64,000 nt of DNA, taken from contig JAHCIJ010000001.1 of assembly GCA_026129255.1 (NCBI GenBank), positions 248,001-312,000 of the forward strand, written 5' to 3'. The DNA is from Anaerolineales bacterium (lineage in GTDB: Bacteria; Chloroflexota; Anaerolineae; Anaerolineales; UBA11579). Shown here in pieces: positions 48,362 to 60,088 of this stretch. Position 1 is the stretch's first letter; each line of letters begins with the position of its first letter. A program made the translations under genes and the position numbers. The notes beneath the pieces are model-generated. The model did not search any database. It was not told the DNA's origin and was given only the letters and a program-made list of their open reading frames with translations.

Positions 48362-49165
48362 ATGAAAATCCATGAGAAGGTGTTTGTCGTTACGGGGTCT
48401 GGTAGCGGCATTGGCCGCGCCCTGACGCTGGCGTTGTTGCAAGGCGGGGCCAAGGTGGCCGCAGTGGACATCAACGAGGCCAACCTCAAAGAAACCGCAC
48501 AGCTGGCAAATGCAGGCACTTCCCTGTCAATTCACGTGGTGGACATCTCAAATCGCCAGCAGATCGAAGCCCTGCTGCCCGCGGTGGTGCAGGCCCACGG
48601 CGTAGTGGATGGCCTCGTTAACAACGCTGGCATCATCCAGCCTTTTGTGCCCATCCAGGACCTGGAGTATGGTGCCATCGAACGCGTGCTCAACATCAAT
48701 CTGTACGGCACCATCTACATGGTCAAGACCTTCTTGCCGGAGTTGCTCAAGCGGCCCGAGGCGCACATCGTGAATGTTTCCAGCATGGGTGGCTTTTTCC
48801 CCTTCCCCGGCCAGACGCTGTACGGCGCCTCCAAGGCTGCCGTCAAGCTGCTCACTGAGGGTTTGTACGCCGAGCTGCTCGAGACCCCCGTGGGCGTCTC
48901 GGTGGTCTTCCCCGGCGCGATCGCTACCAACATCACCCAGAACTCCGGCGTGAGCAACCTGGGCGCCGAGCAGGCTGGCGACTCCAAGTTGCCCATGACC
49001 TCGGCAGAGACCGCCGCTCAAACCATCATCGGTGCCATTGAAAAGAACAAATTCCAAACCTACATCGGCAAAGACGCCGCCATGATGAACATTCTGTATA
49101 AGCTCAACCCGCGCGGCGCTACGCACTTCATCCAGAAACAAATGAAGTCGCTGCTGCCCAAGTAG
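48362..49165 (+). CDS. SDR family NAD(P)-dependent oxidoreductase
   Basis: A 267-residue short-chain dehydrogenase. The cofactor loop is VVTGSGSGIGRALTLAL, followed by VAAVDINEANL (Asp after strand 2 favours NAD). NNAGIIQPF is present, and the catalytic Ser, Tyr and Lys are in VNVSSMGGFFPFPGQTLYGASKAAVKLL. The C-terminal extension with KFQTYIGKDAAMMNILYKL is typical of acyl-lipid type SDRs. Substrate unknown. Start at 48362 follows a ggagaccatc ribosome site. A terminator follows. Confidence 0.92.
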   Translation: MKIHEKVFVVTGSGSGIGRALTLALLQGGAKVAAVDINEANLKETAQLANAGTSLSIHVVDISNRQQIEALLPAVVQAHGVVDGLVNNAGIIQPFVPIQDLEYGAIERVLNINLYGTIYMVKTFLPELLKRPEAHIVNVSSMGGFFPFPGQTLYGASKAAVKLLTEGLYAELLETPVGVSVVFPGAIATNITQNSGVSNLGAEQAGDSKLPMTSAETAAQTIIGAIEKNKFQTYIGKDAAMMNILYKLNPRGATHFIQKQMKSLLPK

Positions 49166-49190
49166 TACACGCAAAGCTCACTCTCCACAA

Positions 49191-49217
49191 AAGGCGCCTG
49201 CGATCGCAGGCGCTTTC
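49191..49217 (+). terminator. Intrinsic terminator after the SDR gene
   Basis: GCGCCTGCGA / TCGCAGGCGC, a 20-bp perfect palindrome, then TTTCTTC. Lies 26 bp past the stop codon. Confidence 0.8.
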
Positions 49218-49277
49218 TTCATAAGGGCTTAATGCGCAGCTTGTATAGTCAGTCCATTAATCCCCCTCTGGAGACTT

Positions 49278-50021
49278 ATGAATCGTCGAACACTTACTAT
49301 CGTTGCAATTCTTGGCCTGGGTGCGCTGGCGCTGTTTACCGCCTTGGCTTTCTACACCCTGCGCCCCTCCGCGGCCCCCAGCGGCGAGCTGACCGCCATC
49401 CCGGTGCTGCCTTCGCCGCAGGTGCAATCTGCTACTGTTGAGAGCCAGCCCGCCGCCAGCGAGGGCCAGCAGGCAGCGGCCGCCGGCGCCCTGGTGTTCG
49501 AGGTCGCCGCGGACCAAAGCCAGGCGCGCTTCCTTATCAATGAGGTGCTCAATGGCGCCGACAAGACCGTGGTGGGCATCACCAACGCCGTGGCGGCCCA
49601 GATCCTGATCGATCCCACTGACCCCTCCATCGTGCAAGTAGGCACCGTGCAGGTCAATGCACGCACCTTCATTACGGATAGCGGCAGCCGCAACCGTGCC
49701 ATCCAGAACCTTATCCTCCAGACCAATGCTTACGAGTTCGTCACCTTCACGCCGACGGCCTACAGCGGCCTGCCCGCCAGCATTGCGGTGGGTGATACCT
49801 TCAGCTTCCAGATCACGGGTGATCTGACCATTCGTGACATCACCAATCCGGCTACTTTTGACATCACCGTCACCGTGGAATCAGACAGCCGCATCAGCGG
49901 CCTGGCCACCACCACCATCGACCGCCCGAGCTACGACTTGCAGATCCCCAGCGTGCCGCAAGTCGCTTCGGTGGAGCAGACCCTGATCCTGGAGCTGGAG
50001 TTCGTCGCTTTGGCGCAGTAA
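49278..50021 (+). CDS. YceI family protein
   Basis: A 247-residue exported or membrane-anchored protein. One N-terminal helix (LTIVAILGLGALALFTALAFY) precedes a Pro/Ser/Ala linker. The lipocalin-like YceI domain includes FEVAADQSQARFLINEVLNG, TFITDSGSRNRAIQNLIL, YEFVTFTPTAYSG and FQITGDLTIRDITNPATFDITV. YceI proteins bind isoprenoid-like lipids outside the cytoplasm. Ribosome site ctctggagac precedes the ATG. Convergent with mfd across a shared terminator. Confidence 0.9.
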   Translation: MNRRTLTIVAILGLGALALFTALAFYTLRPSAAPSGELTAIPVLPSPQVQSATVESQPAASEGQQAAAAGALVFEVAADQSQARFLINEVLNGADKTVVGITNAVAAQILIDPTDPSIVQVGTVQVNARTFITDSGSRNRAIQNLILQTNAYEFVTFTPTAYSGLPASIAVGDTFSFQITGDLTIRDITNPATFDITVTVESDSRISGLATTTIDRPSYDLQIPSVPQVASVEQTLILELEFVALAQ

Positions 50022-50031
50022 GCTCACTCAG

Positions 50032-50078
50032 CACAAAAAAAAAGAGACGGCCTGCGACTATGTCGCAGGCCGTCTCTT
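50032..50078. terminator. Terminator between YceI gene and mfd
   Basis: A long A-run followed by AAGAGACGGCCTGCGAC-tat-GTCGCAGGCCGTCTCTT (17-bp stem). On the minus strand the stem is followed by a T-run, making it a strong terminator for mfd. It may also serve the plus-strand gene weakly. Confidence 0.85.
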
Positions 50079-50079
50079 G

Positions 50080-53000
50080 TTATTGCTCGGCTTCTTCTTG
50101 CCGCACCGCTGCTCGCAGCGCATGCTGTTGCACCAAGGCCTCCAGCAGGCTCAGCAGCCGCTGGCGCCAGTCAGCTGACTCCAGGTCGCTCAGCCATATC
50201 GTGTTCTTGCTGGTGCGTGTGCCCGCTGGCAAGGTAGAGAATTCCATCGGCTGCTCCTTCTTGCGCGGCGGCGGGAAACGCAACGCTAATTGGCGGTTCT
50301 CTACATTGATGGTGGTCAGCCCGGTGCGCTCGGCCAGCACGCGCACATGCAGTTGGAACAGCAGGTTCTGCACTTCCGCAGGCGGCGCGCCAAAACGGTC
50401 ACGGAATTCTTCCTTGAGCGCTTCGATCTCACTCACATCGTGAATATCCGCCAGGCGCCGGTAGAGCTTGAGGCGCATGGCCTTGTCGCTCACATAGCTG
50501 GCCGGGATGCCCACTTCGACCGGCAGGTCTACATTGATCAGCGGGTGATACAGGGTTACGCTCAGCGCGCCCGCCTCGGCGCCAAAGCCGCCGGCGCGCT
50601 TGATGTCGTCCACGGCCTTGGAGAGCAGGCGCGTGTATAAATGAAAGCCCACGGATGCGATCAAGCCGTGCTGGCGTACGCCCAGCAGGTCGCCCGCGCC
50701 GCGGATCTCTAGGTCGCGCATCGCCACCGAGAAGCCCGCACCGTGCTGCGTGTTCTCGGCGATGGTCTCCAGGTGCTGGCGGCCCTCCTCGGTCATGCCG
50801 TTGTGCGCATGGCGGAAGAAGTAGGCATACGCCCGCTGCGCCCCGCGGCCCACGCGCCCGCGCAGCTGGTAGAGCTGCGCCAGGCCAAACGCATCCGCCC
50901 GGTCTACGATGAGCGTGTTGGCATTGGGTATATCCAACCCCGACTCAATAATGGTGGTGGTCAGCAGCAGGTCGATCTCGCCGCGGGAGAATTCGTTCAT
51001 GCGCTCGGCCAGATCGCGCTCGGCCATTTGGCCGTGCGCAACACCAATGCGCACTTCAGGCACCACGCGCTGCAGCTGCATGCGCATGCTCTCAATGCTG
51101 TGCACGCGGTTGTGCACAAAGAAGATCTGCCCGCCACGGTCCAGCTCGCGTAGCACCGCCCGCCGCACTAGCTGCTCAGAATACGGCCCTACATGCGTCA
51201 CGATCGGAAGGCGCTCTTCGGGCGGCGTATTGATCGTCGAAATATCGCGCACGCCCGTCAACGCCATGTACAGGGTGCGCGGAATGGGTGTGGCCGTCAT
51301 GGTGAGCACATCCACTTCGGTACGCAGCTTCTTGAGGTGCTCTTTGTGCGTCACACCGAAGCGCTGCTCTTCGTCAATAATGACCAGACCCAGGTCTTTG
51401 AAGTTGACATCCGCCTGAACCATACGGTGCGTGCCAATGACGATGTCCATTTCGCCCGCTGCCAGCTTGCGGATGGTGTCCTGTTGCTGCTTGGCATCCC
51501 GGAAGCGCGAGAGCATCTCGATACGCACCGGGAAGGCTGCCAGCCGCTGGCGAAAGGTCTCGTAGTGTTGCTGGGCCAGCACCGTGGTGGGTACCAGCAT
51601 GGCCACCTGCTTGCCGTCCATCACGGCTTTAAAGGCAGCGCGCAGGGCGATCTCGGTCTTGCCGTAGCCCGCGTCGCCGCACACCAGGCGGTCCATCGGG
51701 CGCAGGTTTTGCATGTCTTGCTTCACTTCGGCCAGTACACGGAGCTGGTCCTCAGTTTCCACATAGGGGAAGCTGGCTTCCAGCTCGTGCTGCCATGGCG
51801 TGTCCGGCGGGTAGGCGTGGCCCTGTGCCATCTCGCGCTTGGCGTAAAGCTCCAGCAGGTCCTCGGCGATCGCTTCCACCGCCCGTCGCACGCGTGATTT
51901 GGTGGTGCGCCAATCCTGGCCGCCCAGGCGGTTCAGGGTGGGCGTCTCGCCGCGCGAGCCGATGTAGCGGCTCAGCCGGTCAGCCTGGTGCACGGGCACA
52001 TACAGCTGGTCACCACCTGCATACTCCACACGCAGGAACTCTCGCGTTTTGCCTTCGATCTTGGCTTCTACCAGCCCGCGGAAGATGCCGATGCCGTGGT
52101 CAATGTGCACCACCAGCTCTTCGTTGTGCAGGTCTACGTAGCCCGCCTCGGGCGCCTGGCTCTCCGGTCGCGGCTGGCGGCGCGGCTGCGGCCGCTCCCA
52201 GCCAAAGATCTCGCCATCCGTCAGTAGGTGCAGCCGCGCTTCCTTCTGCTGGCTGGGGCCAGAGGCTTCCAGGCTCCAGCCTTCGGCTAGGCTGCCCTCA
52301 GCAAACTGCGGGTCAGCCTGGTTGCCGGCGCCGTAATTACGTTCGGCCCACATATCGCTCAGACGCGGTGTCTGGCGAGAGACGATCAGCACTTCGTCGC
52401 CCGCATCCAGATAGCGTTCCACCTGCTCCAGCATCGGCTTGAGCTGGCCGCCAAAGCGCGGCCCCGGGCGGAACATGGCATTGACGGCATTGGCTTCTTC
52501 GATCGCCAGGGTCGGCCCAAGTTCGATCGCCCCGCGCTCCGAGAGCGCTTCCTCCAACTCAGACAACGAGAGATATGGGGCAGGGTAGCCCGCACTCACT
52601 GTGCCAGCTTCAATGTTTTCATTGTGTAGTTGCAGCGCCTGGGTTTCCAGCTCGCTGATCTGCTCACGTAACGCGTCCAGGTCGTCGATCAAGATCAGCG
52701 CATCCGCCGGCAAATAGTCCAGCAGCCCGGCCGGTTGCGCGTGCAGCAGGGGGATGTGGAATTCGGTCAGGGTGCGTGCTTCCAACCCCTCAGGCAGCGG
52801 TTGGCTCAGGATGTATTCGCGCGCCGGCGGGATCAGCAGTTCATCGATGGCATGGATGGTGCGCTGCGTGGCCGGGTCGAAGCAGCGCAGGCTGTCCAGC
52901 TCATCGCCAAAGTATTCCAGGCGCGCCGGCAGCTCGTCTTGCATCGGCCACAGATCCAGAATGCCGCCGCGCCGCGCAAATTGCCCGGGGGCGATCACGT

Positions 53001-53529
53001 TTTGGGCTGCCTCATAACCCAGGCGCGCCAGCTGCGCCGCCAGCTCGGCTGGCTGGCTGCGCGCGCCGCGCTGCACGCGCTGTGCCGCTGCAGCGAACTC
53101 TGCGGGCGGCAGCGTGCGCGACATCAGCGCCCGCGCGCTGGCAGTGACAAAGTACGCTTCGCTAGGCGCACCAGCTTGGGCGGGCAAGGCCAAGCTGGCC
53201 AGGGCGGCCAGGCGCTCACGCCGCGCCGTCTCGCTCCATGGGGCGTTCTCGTAGAACAGCGAGCTGGGCTCCGGGAAGTACAGCCGCTCCAGCGCCGGCG
53301 CCCAGAATGCCAACTCCTCAAAATGGGTCAGGGCGCGGTCACGCCGGTGGGTCAGCAGCAAAGCTGGCCGCCCGCTGGCCGCCGCCAATGCCGCGGCCAG
53401 CGGCAGGCGCGCTGAACGGATCAGCCCTAGCTGTAGCGGGCTACTGCCTGCTTGCAGGCCAGCACGGCTATTCGCCAGCAGCTGCTGAAAAGCAGGCTGG
53501 CGTTGGATGCGCTGCAGGAGTTCGCTCAT
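50080..53529 (-). CDS. mfd: Transcription-repair coupling factor Mfd
   Basis: An 1149-residue protein of full Mfd size. In order: UvrB-like N-terminal modules (RLYFPEPSSLFYENAPWSE), the RNA polymerase interaction region (DLHNEELVVHIDHGIGIFRGL, then EYAGGDQLYVPVHQADRLSRY), and a RecG-like helicase with Walker A RLVCGDAGYGKTEIALRAAF. DEEQRFGVTHKEHLK, TATPIPRTLYMALTG and RDISTINTPPEER follow, then the C-terminal TRCF domain. It removes stalled RNA polymerase and recruits UvrA. It overlaps the stop of pth by 4 bp (ATGA). Confidence 0.97.
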   Translation of the reverse strand: MSELLQRIQRQPAFQQLLANSRAGLQAGSSPLQLGLIRSARLPLAAALAAASGRPALLLTHRRDRALTHFEELAFWAPALERLYFPEPSSLFYENAPWSETARRERLAALASLALPAQAGAPSEAYFVTASARALMSRTLPPAEFAAAAQRVQRGARSQPAELAAQLARLGYEAAQNVIAPGQFARRGGILDLWPMQDELPARLEYFGDELDSLRCFDPATQRTIHAIDELLIPPAREYILSQPLPEGLEARTLTEFHIPLLHAQPAGLLDYLPADALILIDDLDALREQISELETQALQLHNENIEAGTVSAGYPAPYLSLSELEEALSERGAIELGPTLAIEEANAVNAMFRPGPRFGGQLKPMLEQVERYLDAGDEVLIVSRQTPRLSDMWAERNYGAGNQADPQFAEGSLAEGWSLEASGPSQQKEARLHLLTDGEIFGWERPQPRRQPRPESQAPEAGYVDLHNEELVVHIDHGIGIFRGLVEAKIEGKTREFLRVEYAGGDQLYVPVHQADRLSRYIGSRGETPTLNRLGGQDWRTTKSRVRRAVEAIAEDLLELYAKREMAQGHAYPPDTPWQHELEASFPYVETEDQLRVLAEVKQDMQNLRPMDRLVCGDAGYGKTEIALRAAFKAVMDGKQVAMLVPTTVLAQQHYETFRQRLAAFPVRIEMLSRFRDAKQQQDTIRKLAAGEMDIVIGTHRMVQADVNFKDLGLVIIDEEQRFGVTHKEHLKKLRTEVDVLTMTATPIPRTLYMALTGVRDISTINTPPEERLPIVTHVGPYSEQLVRRAVLRELDRGGQIFFVHNRVHSIESMRMQLQRVVPEVRIGVAHGQMAERDLAERMNEFSRGEIDLLLTTTIIESGLDIPNANTLIVDRADAFGLAQLYQLRGRVGRGAQRAYAYFFRHAHNGMTEEGRQHLETIAENTQHGAGFSVAMRDLEIRGAGDLLGVRQHGLIASVGFHLYTRLLSKAVDDIKRAGGFGAEAGALSVTLYHPLINVDLPVEVGIPASYVSDKAMRLKLYRRLADIHDVSEIEALKEEFRDRFGAPPAEVQNLLFQLHVRVLAERTGLTTINVENRQLALRFPPPRKKEQPMEFSTLPAGTRTSKNTIWLSDLESADWRQRLLSLLEALVQQHALRAAVRQEEAEQ

Positions 53530-54137
53530 TCGCCGCTGTTGTACTTGTTCATCGCCGTTACGATGCCCTCATTCACGAAGGTTTGCATGGCCTCGCTGGC
53601 GCGCGTGAGCACGAACGGCAGCGCCTGCTGTTCGCTACGTGAGAAGTCCTGCAATACGTGATTGGGCGTGCTCATGCGGCCCTTGGGGCGGCCTACGCCG
53701 ATGCGCAGGCGCGCAAACGCCTGCGAGCCCAGCTTCTGGATGATGGAGTTCATCCCGTTCTGCCCGCCCGAGCTGCCCTCGGCGCGCAGGCGCAGTGTCT
53801 CAAAGGGCAGGTCCACATCGTCAAAGGCCACCAGCAGTTGCTCCAGCGGCACTTTGTAAAAGCGCACCAATTGGCTCACCGAGATGCCCGAGTTGTTCAT
53901 AAAGGTGCGCGGCTTGGCCAGCACAATGCGCCCTTCGCCCGTGCCTGCCTGCGCCACCATTGCTTCGCTCTGCACCTTGGCAAACTTCACGCCCAGGTCC
54001 TCCGCCAGCTTCTCCACAGCCATAAAACCGGCATTGTGGCGGTTCTCGCGATATTCCGGCCCAGGGTTGCCTAAGCCTACGATCAGGTAGGGTGGGTTGC
54101 CGCTCTCGGTCTCTTTAGTTTTGCGCTTTCTAAACAT
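53526..54137 (-). CDS. pth: Peptidyl-tRNA hydrolase
   Basis: A 203-residue enzyme. The catalytic His is in YRENRHNAGFMAVE, followed by KPRTFMNNSG and AFDDVDLPFETLRLRAEGSSGGQNGMNS. In most Pth proteins the last segment is GGHNG; here Gln replaces that His. It frees tRNA from stalled peptidyl-tRNA. An N-terminal extension of about 15 charged residues (RKRKTKETESG) precedes the usual start YLIVGLGNPGPEY. Coupled to mfd by a 4-bp overlap. Confidence 0.95.
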   Translation of the reverse strand: MFRKRKTKETESGNPPYLIVGLGNPGPEYRENRHNAGFMAVEKLAEDLGVKFAKVQSEAMVAQAGTGEGRIVLAKPRTFMNNSGISVSQLVRFYKVPLEQLLVAFDDVDLPFETLRLRAEGSSGGQNGMNSIIQKLGSQAFARLRIGVGRPKGRMSTPNHVLQDFSRSEQQALPFVLTRASEAMQTFVNEGIVTAMNKYNSGE

Positions 54138-54595
54138 ACATCCTCGTTAAAACCACTTAACCACCACAGCCTATGCTGGGGTGGTTGTGAATACAACTAT
54201 TTTAGCATTTTTGTTCTCAAATCCGTGTCCCCTGTGGTTATAGCCTAAAGGATTCTTGCGCTGGAAAGCCAGCGGCTCGCTACGCTCGGAATGACACGGC
54301 TTATGTAGGGGGCGAAGCATGCTCCGCCCTGCACGATAGACTTACGCTAGAGCAGGCGCCTAACCCTGGATCAGCGGAGATCCATGTTGATTTCTGAATT
54401 GACATCATGCCAATTGAGGAGAGTTCAATATTGACTGGTAGGGCGGGTCTTAGACCCGCCCCTACGCGATTCTGAATTGACGTTATGCCAACTGGCTAGA
54501 ATTCAAGACTGACTTGGTAGGCTGTAGCACGCTTCGCCCTACCGCGTTCTAGCATTGCAAAGCAGCCTCTTTACAAATGTAGCATCTCTCAAACA
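54138..54595. repeat. Intergenic block of dispersed repeats, no gene
   Basis: Includes an AAAGGATTCTTGCG..CGCTCGGAATGAC segment (54246-54293) of the ATTCC family. Three GTAGGG..CCCTAC hairpins lie at 54304-54332, 54438-54466 (perfect arms, centre TTA) and 54515-54543. Between them is a 48-bp imperfect duplication starting TTCTGAATTGAC (about 54392-54440 and 54470-54518). No coding frame of quality is present. Confidence 0.75.
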
Positions 54596-54623
54596 AAAAG
54601 CCCAGCCGTGCGGCTGGGCTTTT
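54596..54623 (-). terminator. Intrinsic terminator after the small membrane protein gene
   Basis: AAAAGCCCAGCC-gtgc-GGCTGGGCTTTT with a T-run on the minus strand; 22 bp beyond the stop of the 66-residue protein gene. Confidence 0.85.
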
Positions 54624-54645
54624 CTTGCTGCGTTGTGAAGCAGGC

Positions 54646-54846
54646 TTACAGGCCGCTGACTGCGGTAGCCAGGGCGAGAACTACAAAGCCGATTGCCACC
54701 AAAGCAAAAGCATAGCTGCCCAAGGGCAGAATAGCGAAGTGCCCCAGTAGACCCAACACACCGAGGATGGCCGAGATAACCCAGGTCACCTGCTTCGGGG
54801 CGGACAAGTTAAGGCCACTGCTCTTCTTTGCACGTTTCTTTGCCAT
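54646..54846 (-). CDS. Small basic membrane protein of unknown function
   Basis: A 66-residue protein. A lysine/arginine-rich N terminus (AKKRAKKSSG) is followed by two hydrophobic helices (VTWVISAILGVLGLLGHFAI and SYAFALVAIGFVVLALATAV). The ribosome site aaggagagaaacATG is strong and a terminator follows, so it is a real single-gene unit. No family is recognised. Confidence 0.75.
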   Translation of the reverse strand: MAKKRAKKSSGLNLSAPKQVTWVISAILGVLGLLGHFAILPLGSYAFALVAIGFVVLALATAVSGL

Positions 54847-54947
54847 GTTTCTCTCCTTATGATTGCGGCGAATGAATGGGGGCATTGTAGCACTGAGCAT
54901 TGCTCTCGCGCTGCGATTTCAACCGGCGAGACGATTACAATCCTTGC

Positions 54948-55826
54948 ATGCAGATCCACCTGGTCGACGGCACCTACGAGCTGTATCGCAATCATTTCGG
55001 TGCGCCGCCGCGCAAAACGCCCGACGGCCGTGAGGTCGGCGCTGCCATCGGGCTGCTGCGCAGCCTGATGGCCATGCTAGAGCGCCCCGACGTTACGCAT
55101 GTCGCCTATGCCTTCGATCACGTCATCGAATCCTTCCGCAATGACCTCTATACCGGCTACAAAACTGGCGAGGGCATTGAGCCGGAGCTGTGGAACCAGT
55201 TCCAGATCGTCGAAGACCTGGTGGCCGCCTTTGGCGTCACGGTGTGGTCCATGGTCGAGTTCGAGGCGGACGACGCCCTGGCCGCCGGCGCCGCCCGCTG
55301 GGCGCCTGACCCGGCCGTTGAGCGCATCCTGCTGTGCTCGCCGGATAAGGATCTGATGCAAATGGTGGGCGGCAAAACCGTCGCCTGGGACCGCCGCCGT
55401 GACCTGATCCAGGATGCCGAGGCTGTGCGAGCCAAGTTCGGCGTGCCGCCCGCCAGCATCCCAGACTATCTGGCCCTGGTCGGCGATGCCGCCGATGGCT
55501 ACCCCGGGCTGCCGGGGTGGGGCGCCAAGTCGGCCGCCAGCGTGCTGGCCGCTTATGGTCACTTGGATGCCATCCCAGCCGACCCGGCCGCCTGGCAAGT
55601 GCCCGGTCTCAGCAGCGGCCGTGCTGCCAAGCTGGCCGCCACGCTGCAGGCCCAGCTGCAGGATGCACTGCTTTTCCGCACGCTCGCCACCTTGCACACG
55701 GATGTACCGCTGCCCGAGACCCTAGCAGATCTCGAATGGCGCGGCGCGCACCCGCGCCTGCGCGGCTTGCTGGCCGAGCTGGGCGCAGAAACCATCGCCG
55801 AGCGCATCACGCGCTGGCAGCAATAG
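54948..55826 (+). CDS. 5'-3' exonuclease (PIN/H3TH flap-endonuclease type), stand-alone
   Basis: A 292-residue protein matching the N-terminal nuclease domain of DNA polymerase I but without a polymerase. Acidic metal residues are in HLVDGTYELYRN, AYAFDHVIESF, VEFEADDALAAGA and LLCSPDKDLMQMV. The helix-three-turn-helix DNA-binding part is in DYLALVGDAADGYPGLPGWGAKSAASVLAAYG. It would remove RNA primers or flaps. The TACAAT box 6 nt before the ATG suggests a leaderless message. Confidence 0.93.
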   Translation: MQIHLVDGTYELYRNHFGAPPRKTPDGREVGAAIGLLRSLMAMLERPDVTHVAYAFDHVIESFRNDLYTGYKTGEGIEPELWNQFQIVEDLVAAFGVTVWSMVEFEADDALAAGAARWAPDPAVERILLCSPDKDLMQMVGGKTVAWDRRRDLIQDAEAVRAKFGVPPASIPDYLALVGDAADGYPGLPGWGAKSAASVLAAYGHLDAIPADPAAWQVPGLSSGRAAKLAATLQAQLQDALLFRTLATLHTDVPLPETLADLEWRGAHPRLRGLLAELGAETIAERITRWQQ

Positions 55827-55829
55827 TCA

Positions 55830-55862
55830 AAAATCAATCGACTAATTGATTAATCGATTGTC
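55830..55862. repeat. GACTAAT-type intergenic palindrome
   Basis: CAATCGACTAATTGATTAATCGATTG: arms CAATCGA and TCGATTG around CTAATTGATTAA, immediately after the exonuclease stop codon. Member of the GACTAAT palindrome family, possibly acting as its terminator. Confidence 0.6.
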
Positions 55863-55920
55863 TTGGATTTATCCCTTCATGCCTTCTCCTTCATTATGGT
55901 ATAGTCGTTAAGTTACTGAT

Positions 55921-56298
55921 ATGGCCGATACGCGTTCGACTCACATCGTGAACCGCCTTCGGGATCTGCAAGCCTCAGCTCCAGACATCATCGCCTCCGC
56001 AGTCGTCACCGCTGACGGTTTGTCCCTTGCCTCTGCCTTGCCCTCCAATATAGAAGAGGAACGCGTTGCCGCCATGAGTGCCGCCATGCTCAGCTTGGGT
56101 GAACGCATTGCCCAGGAGTTGCAGCGCGGCAACATGGAGGAGGTCTACATCCGCGGCGAGGAGGGGCTGGTGCTGCTCACCGCCATCGGGCGTGATGCGG
56201 TGCTCACCACGCTGGCCCGCAGCGAGGCCAAGCTCGGCCTCATGCTCATGGAGATGCGCCGCGCCGCTGCCGATCTGGAGCCATATGTCGCCCCATAG
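55921..56298 (+). CDS. Roadblock/LC7 domain protein
   Basis: A 125-residue single Roadblock/LC7 domain (IIASAVVTADGLSLASALP, then RVAAMSAAMLSLGERIAQEL, RGEEGLVLLTAIG, and a helix with KLGLMLMEMRRAAADLE). Bacterial members act with small Ras-like GTPases (MglB with MglA) or as dimeric scaffolds. No GTPase gene is adjacent. A TATAGT box lies 13 nt before the ATG. Confidence 0.85.
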   Translation: MADTRSTHIVNRLRDLQASAPDIIASAVVTADGLSLASALPSNIEEERVAAMSAAMLSLGERIAQELQRGNMEEVYIRGEEGLVLLTAIGRDAVLTTLARSEAKLGLMLMEMRRAAADLEPYVAP

Positions 56299-56821
56299 AT
56301 GCGCAGGTGCAAAATCGCTGCTCGCTTCGCCACTCTACGGAGAGGGGCTCTTTCAAGACCCCTCTCCGTTTCGTTTAAGCTGTGGAGCGCAAATCAGTCG
56401 GCGTTGCGTTACTCGGCGTCAGCCGAGTAGCAAGGCCAACGCGTGGGCGCAGCCCACGCAACAAGACCCCTCTCCGTTTCGTTTAAGCAAGGTAGCTCAG
56501 TCATTCCGACCGAGCATAGCGAGGGAGGAATCCTTTAGGGCAGGCAAAGTCAAGTTGAACTCCAAATGCCCTAAAGGATTCCTCGCTTCGCTCGGAATGA
56601 CTTGCTCGCTATCTGACGTAATCCCCGCGCCATCGCTCTCCCCGTCTCGGCGAGTCGCTGTACTCTCCAGCGGAGGAATCCTTAGCAGCACATTTTCCAA
56701 ACTGCGCTCACTTTTTTCATTCCCAGCAGATATCCTTCGCTTCGCTCAGGATGACACTACGGGCGTGGTATCTCCTCAAATCCATTCGTTAGCCTAATGA
56801 ACACACTACAGGAGCCGTGTC
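56299..56821. repeat. Intergenic block with several dispersed repeats, no gene
   Basis: Holds a 27-bp exact direct repeat (56354-56380 and 56462-56488; core ACCCCTCTCCGTTTCG) on either side of an ACTCGGCG..AGCCGAGTAGC and GCGTGGGCGC..CACGCAAC palindrome block (56405-56462). A large inverted repeat lies at 56500-56601, with GTCATTCCGACCGAGC and GGAATCCTTTAGGGCA on the left arm. Further fragments with GGAGGAATCCTTAG and ATCCTTCGCTTCGCTCAGGATGAC follow. No gene is seen. Confidence 0.75.
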
Positions 56822-58465
<1,644 letters not shown>

Positions 58466-58504
58466 TGGCTGCATGCAATAAGACTAAGCGACTAATCAAC
58501 CATC

Positions 58505-59852
<1,348 letters not shown>

Positions 59853-59882
59853 CTGAGCGCGTACTGCCTCTAATCGAATACT

Positions 59883-60086
59883 ATGAAGGTTCGGGATATT
59901 ATTAGGCTGATTGAAGAGAATGGCTGGTATCTGGTTGCTACCAAAGGCAGCCACCGCCAGTACAAACATGCGGAAAAGGCTGGCCGAGTCACTATTGCAG
60001 GCCACCCAAATCAGGACTTGGCCAAAGGTACACAGGCAAGTATCTTCAAACAAGCCCAGATAGAGAAACCTCACGGAAAGAGTTAA
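59883..60086 (+). CDS. hicA: HicA-family toxin (mRNA interferase-like)
   Basis: A 67-residue protein matching HicA: KVRDIIRLIEENGWYLVATKGSHRQYKH with the catalytic His in KGSHRQY (His29 region), then a VTIAGHPNQDLAKGT segment. The family is a double-stranded-RNA-binding-fold ribonuclease held in check by HicB. The antitoxin gene follows 2 bp later. It lies 30 bp after enolase on the same strand. Confidence 0.9.
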   Translation: MKVRDIIRLIEENGWYLVATKGSHRQYKHAEKAGRVTIAGHPNQDLAKGTQASIFKQAQIEKPHGKS

Positions 60087-60088
60087 AG

